This document shows positions 13,679-23,657 of a DNA stretch of 64,000 nt, in pieces; the stretch's first letter is position 1, and every line of letters starts with the position of its first letter. The stretch is from contig JAQGEQ010000071.1 of NCBI GenBank assembly GCA_034620365.1, forward strand, positions 2,108,001 through 2,172,000, given 5' to 3'. The notes beneath the pieces were generated by a model, which made no database searches, was not told the DNA's origin, and saw only the letters and a program-made list of their open reading frames with translations. The position numbers were made by a program, and so were the translations under genes. Source of the stretch: Pegea sp. RAD2-039 (lineage: Eukaryota > Chordata > Thaliacea > Salpida > Salpidae).

Positions 13679-14576
13679 CAAGTCAGTTGCAAATCTAAAT
13701 TTTTTAAACTTAACATGTGCTTAATAATTTGCTTTACATGTGGACATTATGGGCTTCGGTATTTTGGATTGAGATTTTGACTAATTTCACGATTTTGCTG
13801 CAATATTTTCAGCTTCTCAAATATCTAAATATACTTCAAAATTTTTCTTAACCACAAAGAACATCTCTGAGATAAAAAAAGTTCTTCAATTATTCAACTT
13901 GAAGCTAATTTAGAAACTTTAAATTAAATAGCTGAAAGCTTCAGTAATTTTATCATCAGCAAAATAATCAAAGCATGACGTCATCAAAAGTGACCACATA
14001 AATTAAAGCCATCAACAATCTCAGAAACATAAAACACGTTTTGAAGATTTGTCTCAAAAATTTTCTTAATTTTCGGCTACTAGACAAGTAGCCTTCAAAA
14101 TTTCAGAAAAACCACCCACAGGTTTTTCACATTCTTTATTTCAAGGTTTCATTTCTTGTTTATATCCACACCCTTCAATTTACTATTTGTGGGTTCTGAT
14201 CGTAACTTTGATCTTTTTACTTTCAATTTGTTATCTTCATCATCTGATTTTACCACTTTCTTTACCACATCACTTTCTAATCTTCATAATTTTCTGATTC
14301 TCATAACTTCCTGATAATTTTTTCAATTTATTATCTTTATCATTAAAAGACAATTTGATTGAAAAACTTAACTAAGTAATTTAGTGAGGTGCAAATTTTC
14401 TAAACCAATGTTATGATATTGAAAGTTGGAAATCTTTTTGTTTTTTAGCAAACTTTTGGGTTTTGACTATTTGTAGGATTCAAAGTAGCTAACTACCAAA
14501 TAAGGTAAACTGAAAAATCAAAAATATGATGAACTGAAATTAAACTGAAAAAATTAAATAAAATAAGACACATGCT
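13679..14576. other. Non-coding stretch before the minisatellite
   Basis: One TGACGTCA lies near 13978. There is pyrimidine-rich sequence at 14100-14340 but no supported gene. Confidence 0.4.
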
Positions 14577-15747
14577 GATGAAGATCAAGAATGATGAGGA
14601 TCAAGAATGATGAGATCAAGAATGATGAGGATCAAGAATGATGAGGATCAAGAATGATGAGGATCAAGAATGATGAGGATCAAGAATGATGAGGATCAAG
14701 AATGATGAAGATCAAGAATGATGAAGATCAAGAATGATGAGGATCAAGAATGATGAAGATCAAGAATGATGAGGATCAAGAATGATGAGGATCAGGAATG
14801 ATGAGGATCAAGAATGATGAGGATCAAGAATGATGAGGATCAAGAATGATGAGGATCAAGAATGATGAGGATCAAGAATGATGAAGATCAAGAATGATGA
14901 GGATCAAGAATGATGAGGATCAAGAATGATGAGGATCAAGAATGATGAGGATCAAGAATGATGAGGATCAAGAATGATGAGGATCAAGAATGATGAAGAT
15001 CAAGAATGATGAGGATCAAGAATGATGAGGATCAAGAATGATGAGGGATCAAGAATGATGAGGATCAAGAATGATGAGGATCAAGAATGATGAGGATCAA
15101 GAATGATGAAGATCAAGAATGATGAGGATCAAGAATGATGAGGATCAAGAATGATGAGGGATCAAGAATGATGAGGATCAAGAATGATGAGGATCAAGAA
15201 TGATGAGGATCAAGAATGATGAGGATCAAGAATGATGAAGATCAAGAATGATGAGGATCAAGAATGATGAGGATCAAGAATGATGAGGGATCAAGAATGA
15301 TGAGGATCAAGAATGATGAGGATCAAGAATGATGAGGATCAAGAATGATGAAGATCAAGAATGATGAGGATCAGGAATGATGAAGATCAAGAATGATGAG
15401 GATCAAGAATGATGAGGATCAAGAATGATGAGGATCAAGAATGATGAGGATCAGGAATGATGAAGATCAAGAATGATGAAGATCAAGAATGATGAAGATC
15501 AAGAATGATGAAGATCAAGAATGATGAAGATCAAGAATGATGAGGATCAAGAATGATGAGGATCAAGAATGATGAGGATCAAGAATGATGAGGATCAGGA
15601 ATGATGAGGATCAGGAATGATGAGGATCAAGAATGATGAGGATCAAGAATGATGAAGATCAAGAATGATGAAGATCAAGAATGATGAGGATCAGGAATGA
15701 TGAGGATCAAGAATGATGAGGATCAAGAATGATGAGGATTAGGAATG
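14577..15747. repeat. Minisatellite, 16-bp unit, about 73 copies
   Basis: The unit is GATCAAGAATGATGAG, repeated head to tail for about 1.17 kb. Frequent variants are GATGAAGATC, ATCAGGAATG and one-base expansions (GAGGGATC). Because 16 is not a multiple of 3 it does not form a long open frame. It lies just beyond the 3' end of tankyrase. Its reverse complement, GATCCTCATCATTCTT, resembles the 14-bp units in the RIM introns. Confidence 0.98.
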
Positions 15748-15761
15748 GTAGAAATGATTTT

Positions 15762-15767
15762 TTTATT
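15762..15767 (-). terminator. Polyadenylation signal for tankyrase
   Basis: AATAAA on the minus strand, about 150 bp after the tankyrase stop and immediately before the minisatellite. Confidence 0.5.
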
Positions 15768-15919
15768 CTTTTTTAGCTTTTCAGCGTTTTTCTTCTAATT
15801 AATAAATCTTTTCTATGAATCAAATTTCCTGAAAATCTTTTTCAATTAGAAAGAAAATCACAAAAAAGAAATCTAACAAATTTGTATTCAAACTTCAGAT
15901 AAATTCAAAGAAAAGAACT

Positions 15920-18900
15920 TCAGCTTGGTTTCACTATTTGATACACAATCAAATATTCAGGATAAGCCTGTCGAGAAGAAAATTGTAGCGAATCGATGAC
16001 AGAAGACTTCATTTACCTGTTCACCGCGATATATGACGTACTCAGCATGACACAAACCACCAACACTTGGTCTTCCGATCACTGAATGATGAGCTGGAGG
16101 TGAATGAGACATTTTAATTGCACTAAATTGAACAAATGATTTTCCTAAACAACAAATCAATTTATTGGTTTTTTGGTGAAGATGCTTTTAGTGGAACCTA
16201 ATGTAACCCTGCAGAAGAGAAGTTGGCGGTGACAGATGTAACAAGATCGATCTTTATGAAGAGGACATCCTGATCCACCGTTAATCCCGTAAACATATTG
16301 ATTACTTTTTGATGAATCTTCAGCAAAATAAATTCCAGCTCCAAACATGCCACCGATACATGCATGACGTTCGTCGAAACCTAAACATGTCATGATGACG
16401 TCATCACATCTTATATTGTTACTTAGCAACCTTTTTGTACGATTGAATTAACAAATGGAGAACCGTGAAACAGCATTCGATCGTTACTATGGTGATGATT
16501 CTCTTCACTAACTTCGCGTCTTCGATGATTCCATCTCTCTCGAAGTCGTTTATTTACTACTCGTTGTACCTGAAGTTGTGACGTCAGCAACATCGTGATG
16601 ACGTCATCATTTCACCTTGATAATTTTATATGATTGAAATACACCACCAGTTGAACCTCCATCTTTATGTTCACGGATCGTTGAACTCATCTCTTCGACT
16701 ACAGCTTTATAATCATCATCATCAGAAGATAAGTCAATTAAAATCGACCCTGATTGCGTCATTCTACAAAACAATGACGTCATCACCGCCAGAAGTAGAT
16801 GATGGTTACCTCGGATATGGGACTTGATCAACTTGGCCATCAGCAGCACATAATGCAAACCGTTCAGCAACTTTTAAGATTCGATGTCTATCACCAAAAG
16901 CCTCGATTCCAATTTCTTTTAGTTGGTTGTGATCCATTTCACAAAGTACCTCGAATGTGATTCGTTCTTTACTGAATAAATCGCGGTAACAACTCAACTT
17001 CAATCGATCTAACATTTCCAAAACTTCACAACCTGCTACTGATGACGTCATCAATACACGCGTGTGCAGTGAAGCAGAACAAACCTCGTTCGCTATTAGT
17101 AGCAAGTGGAAACACTGACTTGGTAGCAACAGCTTCGTCACTACGCGTCGCTTCGATTTGGTTGCTTAGCGACGGAACAGACATTTGTTGTAGTAATAGC
17201 GGTGTTGCATCGATCAATAAACTTTTAATGTCATCTTGAGTCGTTAAATCGAAAGCTGTTTGTCCTTCCTAACAACAAATCGGTTGCTAAGAGCGTTCAT
17301 GACGTAATCATCATCTTCAAAACCTGATTCTTCATTAACGGATCAGCTCCGTGAGATAACAGCAAAGTACAAAGTTGTGTTCTTCCTTTTTGACAAGCTT
17401 CGTGAAGCGGTGTAAAAGCCCAGCGATCAGTCGCGTTTACAAGCGCTTTATTTTTAATTAACAAAGACGCGATATCCACATGACCATATGATGACGCATT
17501 GTGTAGCGGAATCAAGCCGCCTTTATCTTGCGCGTTTACGTCTGCTCCTCTTCCAATCAAATATTCAGCTACCTGTCGATGACGTCATAGAATCATCGAA
17601 TGATGACATCATAAGAAAATTGACAACGAGAATGTTTTTTAGCTTGGCAACATTTAAATATAAAGCCCGCCGAGTTTTATAGAACTATTCGATGTTTAAA
17701 AGAATCCTTGTGACGTTTTACAATGATCAAAAAAATTTAATGATGACGTCACGATATTTAATGATGACGTCACTAAATTTTAGATACAATAAAGTTTGCG
17801 AATTTGGTGGTATTTAGAAGCTACAAAGCCGAAAGTTTATTATAAAACAAGATAGAATGATAAAAAGCAAATGACGTCATACAAATATCAAATGATGACG
17901 TCACAAACCTCAAAATTGTTGTAACCAGATGCTAGATGAAGGGGCGTCGAATTACGCCCTTGTTGATCCCTACAATTGATATTTTCATGAGTACAAAGCT
18001 TCTGAACACGCGCTAAACATCCTTTTTTTGCTGCATCCAACAACGCCGCGTCACCGCGTAATAAATCCTGATGACGTCATCATAACTTGATGATCATGTG
18101 ATAGAATCATCAGCTCACTTGTATATCAGTATCTGATTCTTTAACAAGATCCAACGCGGTATTTCCATCGCGATTTCGCTTGCCACAATCGGCGCCATTT
18201 TTCAGAAGTAATTTGCAAATTTCGTATTTTCCTTTTGCTGCAGCTTCGTGTAAGGGAGTAAATTTCCAAATGTCTGTCACATTGACAGCTGCTCCGTGTT
18301 TCACCAACAATTCAGCCACCTAAAGATGCTTGATGACGTCATCATCACCATGACAACACATCTAATACCTCGTAGTGACCATAAGAGCAAGCGTTGTGTA
18401 AGGGTACAAGACCACCTTTGTCTTTAGCATGTACGTCAGCACAATGATTAATCAAATATTCGACGACTGAAACACGGTTGTAGCCCGCCGCAAAGTGTAA
18501 TGGCGTCGATAAACGACCTTCAATATCGCGGCAATTCACGTTTTGTGTTGTACAAAATTTTTTGACAAGGGCTAAGTCACCAGATTTGGCGGCTTCTAAA
18601 AGCTGAAAAGCGGGAAATTATTTTTGAAAAGCTCGATGTTTGAAACAAACTTGTATTTCAATATCTGTTGTCGTGTTTGAACTTTCAACTTGTAGTTGAT
18701 TGTCAGATGGTCTTGAAGCACTTTCTATCGATTCCTATGACGTCAGTATCGGCGTTAAACACAATTTAAGTTTTTCAAAAGGATTATACTGACATGTAAC
18801 ATTTGTTGAATATTTTCTGATGCTAATTGAAGAGTTGTAAAACCTTGAAGAGATATTAAAGTAGGATCTGCTCCATGTGCCAACAAAATTTGACAAACCT

Positions 18901-21257
18901 ACAAAATATCTTCTAAATATCTCTCCATTAAATGATGCAATTTACTTGATTTAAACCATTTTTTGCAGCTCTGTGTAACGCAGTTTGACCGTGACAATCA
19001 GCACTTGAGATATTTGCTCCGTTTTTTAATAACAACTCCAACACATCAACATGACCTTTGTCTGCTGCTACGTGCAAAGGACTCAAAAACTCTTTGTTCT
19101 TCGCATTTATATTGATATCTTTACGGATTAGTAACTCCGTGACCTAAAGTAAATACGAAAAAATCAACATCTGAAGATCAACATCCGAAAATCAACATCT
19201 GAAGATCAACATTTGAAGATCAACATCTGAAGGTCAACATTTGAAGATCAACATCTGAAGATCAACATCTGAAGATCAACATCCGAAAATCAACATCTAA
19301 AGATCAACATTTGAAGATCAACATCCGAAGATCAACATCTGAAGATCAACATCTGAAGATCAACATCCGAAAATCAACATCTGAAGATCAACATCTGAAG
19401 AGCGATATTGTTTTCTAGAAACCTGTTTTCTTTTCGGATGAGGTGAGGCGACTGAACAATGAAGCGCGTTATCAAGCGTGAAAGGATGAATAAAATTGAT
19501 GACGTCACTGGAAAGAAACTTCTTCAGCTTAGTGACGTCAGACTGACGTGCCGAATCCAGCAATGAATGTCCACGAAACTCGTAACTAAGCTTCTCCTGT
19601 AAATGCCTAACAACCAACATTCAAATGATGACGTCATCTGTGGGAAATCACCTGTTCTGAGCGACGTCACAAGCGGTTTTGGAGTGACAGTTGATGATGT
19701 AAGGATCGCCACCATGAGTCAGCAACAAAGTACAAACTTCAACCCGGTTTTTAGACGATGCTTCATGTAAGGGAGTAAATTGCCATAAATCAAGTGCGTT
19801 GACGTTTGCTCCGTGTTTCACCAACAATTCAGCCACCTAAAGATGCTTGATGACGTCATCATCACCATGACAACACATCTAATACCTCGTAGTGACCATA
19901 AGAGCAAGCATTGTGTAAGGGTACAAGACCACCTTTGTCTTTAGCATGTACGTCAGCGCCTTGTTGAAGTAGAAGAGATACTATACGAGTCTAAAAGAAA
20001 AAGATCAGGAGCTGATTAGGATCAGAAAGTGATGAGGATCAGAAAGTGATTAGGACCAGAAAGTGATGAGGATCAGGGTACTTACTCGATTGTAGCCAGC
20101 TGCTAGGTGTAGTGGCGTGGATTTTCTACCGTCTGAGGCGTGACAATTGACATTTAAAGGTGTCAATAACTTCATCATTTGTTCCTCATTTCCACTTCGA
20201 GCTACTTCTAGAAGCTCTTCTTTCTTGTAATCACCAGAAAGAACAATCTGTCAAAGATCAAGAGCTGAAGGTTGGAGATCAAGGGGAAGGAATCAATCTT
20301 ACTTTGACGGATGCTTCAGCAACATCAAACGCGGTTTTATTATCCGAATTACAAATAGAGACATCAGCTTTACTTTGCAACAAAACAATACAAACATCAA
20401 CTTTTCCTTTAATAGCAGCTTCATGTAAAGGAGTAAAGTTCCAATTATCTTGTGAATTAGGATCAGCACCAGCATTTAGTAGTAACTACAACAAACGAGA
20501 TAAACTACAAATTGATAAATTTCTATTCAAAACTCACCAATACTACTTCTGCATGTCCAAATGAACAAGCATTATGTAAAGGAATTAGACCTCCATCATC
20601 TTTTGCATGAACATTTGCACCACATTGTAGTAAATGTTCAACAACATCTTTCCGACCAAAACCAGCAGCAAAATGGAGGGGACTGCTTTTACGACCTTCT
20701 AAATCACGCGCGTTAACATTCTTTGAATTCACACAGAGTTTCACCTAAGAACACAAAATTACGTGATTAGCACAAGATTGCTATGTAGTCCCGTGGTTGC
20801 TATGTAGTCACATGGTTGCTATATAGTCCCGTAATTGCGGTAGTTAGGTGGTTGCTATGCAGTTAGGCGGTTGCTATGTAGTCACTTGGTTGCTATGTAG
20901 TCATGTGGCTGATATGTAGTAACGTGGTTGCTATGCAGTCACGTGGTCACTATATAGTCACGTAGTTGCTATGTAGTTTGATGGTTGCTCTTTAGTTAGG
21001 CAGTTACTATGCAGTCACGTGGTTGCTAAGTAGTTAGATGGTTGCTATGCAGTTAAACGGGTGGCTATGTAGTCACGTGATTGCTATGTGGTTAGGTGGT
21101 TGCTATGTAGTCACGTAGTTGCTATGTAGTTACCTAGTTGCTATATTACCTTAGTGAGATCGCCGTTTCTGCAAGCATCAAATAAATCTCTTTGAGATGA
21201 ACTTGATAATTCATTAAGAAGATTCGATCCTGATAAGGTTCTTCTTCTAGATGACAT
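15920..21257 (-). CDS. TNKS: Tankyrase (ankyrin-SAM-PARP poly-ADP-ribosyltransferase)
   Basis: Twenty-one exons: 21257-21150, 20744-20538, 20485-20303, 20247-20086, 19990-19886, 19836-19652, 19606-19423, 19143-18946, 18898-18794, 18734-18651, 18602-18369, 18319-18119, 18067-17909, 17572-17324, 17268-17085, 17032-16810, 16763-16616, 16569-16431, 16380-16198, 16144-16017 and 15967-15920. The product is 1138 residues, close to vertebrate TNKS2 (1166). Five ankyrin clusters (about 20-850; repeated TPLHEAA and [10 protein letters not shown]) bind target peptides. A SAM domain (about 865-930) allows polymerisation. The PARP domain (from about 945) has the H-Y-E triad at H1008 (LFHGSP), Y1037 (GIYFAE) and E1122 (YRGEQ), plus zinc ligands C1058, H1061, C1066 and C1069. 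The vertebrate TNKS1 His/Pro/Ser-rich N-terminus is absent. Known roles include Axin turnover and telomere and spindle regulation. Most introns are 45-60 bp and carry TGACGTCA. Confidence 0.98.
18291..18440. repeat. 150-bp near-identical block, copy 1 (within tankyrase)
   Basis: It spans the end of exon 11, the 49-bp intron and the start of exon 12. I see one mismatch to the block at 19808-19957. It encodes equivalent parts of two ankyrin clusters. Confidence 0.93.
19162..19402. repeat. Intronic minisatellite, 14-bp unit
   Basis: The unit GATCAACATCTGAA is repeated about 17 times with C/T and G/A variants. It lies in tankyrase intron 7, between exons 7 and 8. Its reverse complement begins GATC and contains a TTCAGATG core, similar to other minisatellites in the window. 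Confidence 0.95.
19808..19957. repeat. 150-bp near-identical block, copy 2 (within tankyrase)
   Basis: It spans part of exon 5, the 49-bp intron and the start of exon 6, and matches 18291-18440 except for one base. The flanking exon sequence diverges at once on both sides. Confidence 0.93.
20002..20077. repeat. Short intronic tandem repeat, about 17-bp unit
   Basis: About four copies of GAGGATCAGAAAGTGAT lie in tankyrase intron 4. The unit resembles the 16-bp minisatellite downstream of the gene. Confidence 0.8.
20776..21145. repeat. Degenerate tandem repeat in tankyrase intron 1
   Basis: Imperfect copies of a roughly 19-20-bp unit, GTTGCTATGTAGTCACGTG, fill most of the first intron. Units vary in length and sequence, so the array looks older than the 16-bp minisatellite. 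Confidence 0.9.
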
Positions 21258-21495
21258 TTTTTTAAAACAAATTTTCACTTATCTATTTGCTGTTGTAATC
21301 TTTAAACTTTTGAATTGAAAATTTATAAAACAAAATGATTTTTTGCAGCAAAAAAAATTTTTACAAATAAAAATGCTAAGTTAGAAAATATTGAATAATA
21401 GAAAAAAATATACAAATAAAAGATGCAATATTTGATGTTAATAGCAGACGGCAAGTTTTTAAAAGGGTGTTGGCAATTAGAAGAATAAAAGAAAA

Positions 21496-23289
21496 TTAAA
21501 AATCGGGAAGGTTTACAATCAATAATTTAATTTCATCCACTGAGTCATGATTTGGGGGAATAACTGGAAGTGAGAGTTCAATTTCGTCATGCAAATTTGG
21601 CGGTTTTACCAATAAATGATTTGTATCATCTATGATGACGTCATCATCATCTTTTGAAGATCTATAATCAGTAATTGCTTTTTGAAAATTTGTTTGAAGT
21701 TTCTGGAACTTCAAAACTAATTTCTTTCCTGGCACAAAAGGTTCTTTATCAACCAAAGTGAAATAAAGTTCATTAAATTGCTCCATTAAAAGAAAATGTC
21801 GATCGATAAGCTTACAAAACCAACATGGAATATCTCTGGCCAGTTTTTCATCGAAATAAACTGATAAAAACTTCTGCTTCTTCACTGTACACTTCAATAA
21901 CTCTGATTTAATTTGAAGAGCAATTGGAATAAATGAAGTTGATTCAACTGATTCTAAAGAATCAAGATTGTTGAGTAACTGAATTGATGATGGTGACCAA
22001 GCTAAAATGAATTTGTCACATGATGATAAAGCTTTCTCAATCCAAACACTCAAACCCTTTTGTATCTCTTCTTCACTCCAAAGTTCAAATATCACATCTA
22101 ATCCAATACTAGTTTGTAAATATTTTGCAAATTCAATCATTAGATTAATAATTTGTGGATTTGTATCATAAAAACCCAGATAAACCTTCGTTTGTTTCAC
22201 TGAAGGCTCTGAGATTGGTTCTTCTTTTAGGTTGCCTTTTATCATTAAACTTGTGGATTGTTTTGAACAAAAACTTTTAATCTTTTTAGTTTTGATGTAA
22301 TATAAAATTAAAGAGGTAAAAAATATGAAAGTAGGAACTAGAAAGATCGTGAATCCAATCAACATCAATCTGCTTGATTGACAAGTTTTCAAATTCAATT
22401 GAACCGATCGTGAAACATGATTAAGTCGATCGTTCATCACTTCAATCACATAATCATCTCTAAAAGTTAGATTTGAGATTGGAATATGCAAATTAGTTTG
22501 TAAAAAATCTTGTGAGATATTTAAATAAGTTTGATAGAAAACTATGTCTTTATTTTCATTAAAATAAATTCTTAAAAGATATTTACGACCCAAACCACTT
22601 GGTATATGAACAAATACTGAAATTGAGCTTTTTAAACAACTAACTGATGAAGTAGAAATGGAAATCTTGTTTTGAAGTTGGCAAAATTTACTTGAATTGA
22701 GTTTTTGGTCTTCTCCACAAAAAGGAATTCTTAAAACTTTCGGTCTTCTGTCAGTTAAACGATCAAATTTATTGCTCCAACCATGACCATCTACTAACCA
22801 CTGTCCATAGTCATTTGAGGGGACAGTTACAACCACAAACCACAAGTAATCACCTGGCTCTAAATCTCTGAGACATGAGTATGCAAATTTGCTGTTTGAA
22901 TGTTTTACAAAATCCAATGTAAAACCATTCAGACAAAAATATTTCGTGAAATTCCTTTTACTGATGTTTTGATAGTTCAAATGATTCACAATTAATTTGA
23001 ATCCTAAAATATCTGATAAAGATGAGTCTCTGGGGGGTCCGAATGTAAAATTAGTAGTGACATCACCTTCATCATTGATATTCCAGAAGCATCTGTAGTA
23101 GGGAAGTGAGATAGATTTGTTGGATTGAGAAGTTGTACAAATTCCATCAGATGTTGAACAATTAACTGAATTTAATGTTTTTGAGTTTGTAGATTTACTA
23201 AATGTGGAACAGTCTGAAGAACATGCTAAGCTTGCTGTTGTTTGTAAAAGTAATAAATTAAAAATTAATAAACATAATTTGGTGGACAT
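21496..23289 (-). CDS. IL-17 receptor-like protein with SEFIR domain, intronless (copy 1)
   Basis: This is a single uninterrupted 597-residue frame. A signal peptide (about 1-22) is followed by a cysteine- and N-glycosylation-rich extracellular region, one transmembrane helix (about 308-332, ending LILYYIK and then basic residues) and a cytoplasmic SEFIR domain (about 368-520) with KVYLGFYD, ELWSEEE, SVWIEKAL and KFILAWSP. The later segment with LLMEQFNELYF and VPGKKL matches the end of IL-17 receptor SEFIR domains. In the known family the SEFIR domain recruits Act1/CIKS. The gene lies 238 bp upstream of tankyrase and 368 bp downstream of a paralogue on the same strand. A good acceptor (GATTTTCAG) sits about 13 nt upstream of the ATG. 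Which receptor subtype it represents cannot be told. Confidence 0.88.
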   Translation of the reverse strand: MSTKLCLLIFNLLLLQTTASLACSSDCSTFSKSTNSKTLNSVNCSTSDGICTTSQSNKSISLPYYRCFWNINDEGDVTTNFTFGPPRDSSLSDILGFKLIVNHLNYQNISKRNFTKYFCLNGFTLDFVKHSNSKFAYSCLRDLEPGDYLWFVVVTVPSNDYGQWLVDGHGWSNKFDRLTDRRPKVLRIPFCGEDQKLNSSKFCQLQNKISISTSSVSCLKSSISVFVHIPSGLGRKYLLRIYFNENKDIVFYQTYLNISQDFLQTNLHIPISNLTFRDDYVIEVMNDRLNHVSRSVQLNLKTCQSSRLMLIGFTIFLVPTFIFFTSLILYYIKTKKIKSFCSKQSTSLMIKGNLKEEPISEPSVKQTKVYLGFYDTNPQIINLMIEFAKYLQTSIGLDVIFELWSEEEIQKGLSVWIEKALSSCDKFILAWSPSSIQLLNNLDSLESVESTSFIPIALQIKSELLKCTVKKQKFLSVYFDEKLARDIPCWFCKLIDRHFLLMEQFNELYFTLVDKEPFVPGKKLVLKFQKLQTNFQKAITDYRSSKDDDDVIIDDTNHLLVKPPNLHDEIELSLPVIPPNHDSVDEIKLLIVNLPDF

Positions 23290-23657
23290 TTTATTAAACC
23301 TGCTGAAAATCCTATTAAATAATTAAATTTATTTTGAATTTAAATGAAGTACGAATTTCTCATAATTTCAATATTTAAATTTTTTATAATTATATTTTAT
23401 ATAGAAAAATTATTTACTATAAAAATAAAATAAATCATTTACTATATAATTATCACATTTTTGACGTATTATCCAACTTAATGCTTAAAAACATAAAACA
23501 AAAAAGTACAATGTTGAATGTAAATCTGTACAAGATGACAGTAAAAGCTTTTTTCAACATACATAGCAATAGAAGTTATCTGAAAACAAAAAATAAAAAA
23601 ATAACAGTTTAAGCTCATATACAATTGATAACACTGATAATAAACAGGTTGACAATT

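Noticed and set aside
20160..20564. Plus-strand 134-codon open frame
   Set aside because: It lies antisense to tankyrase exons 2-4, whose ankyrin repeats are unmistakable.
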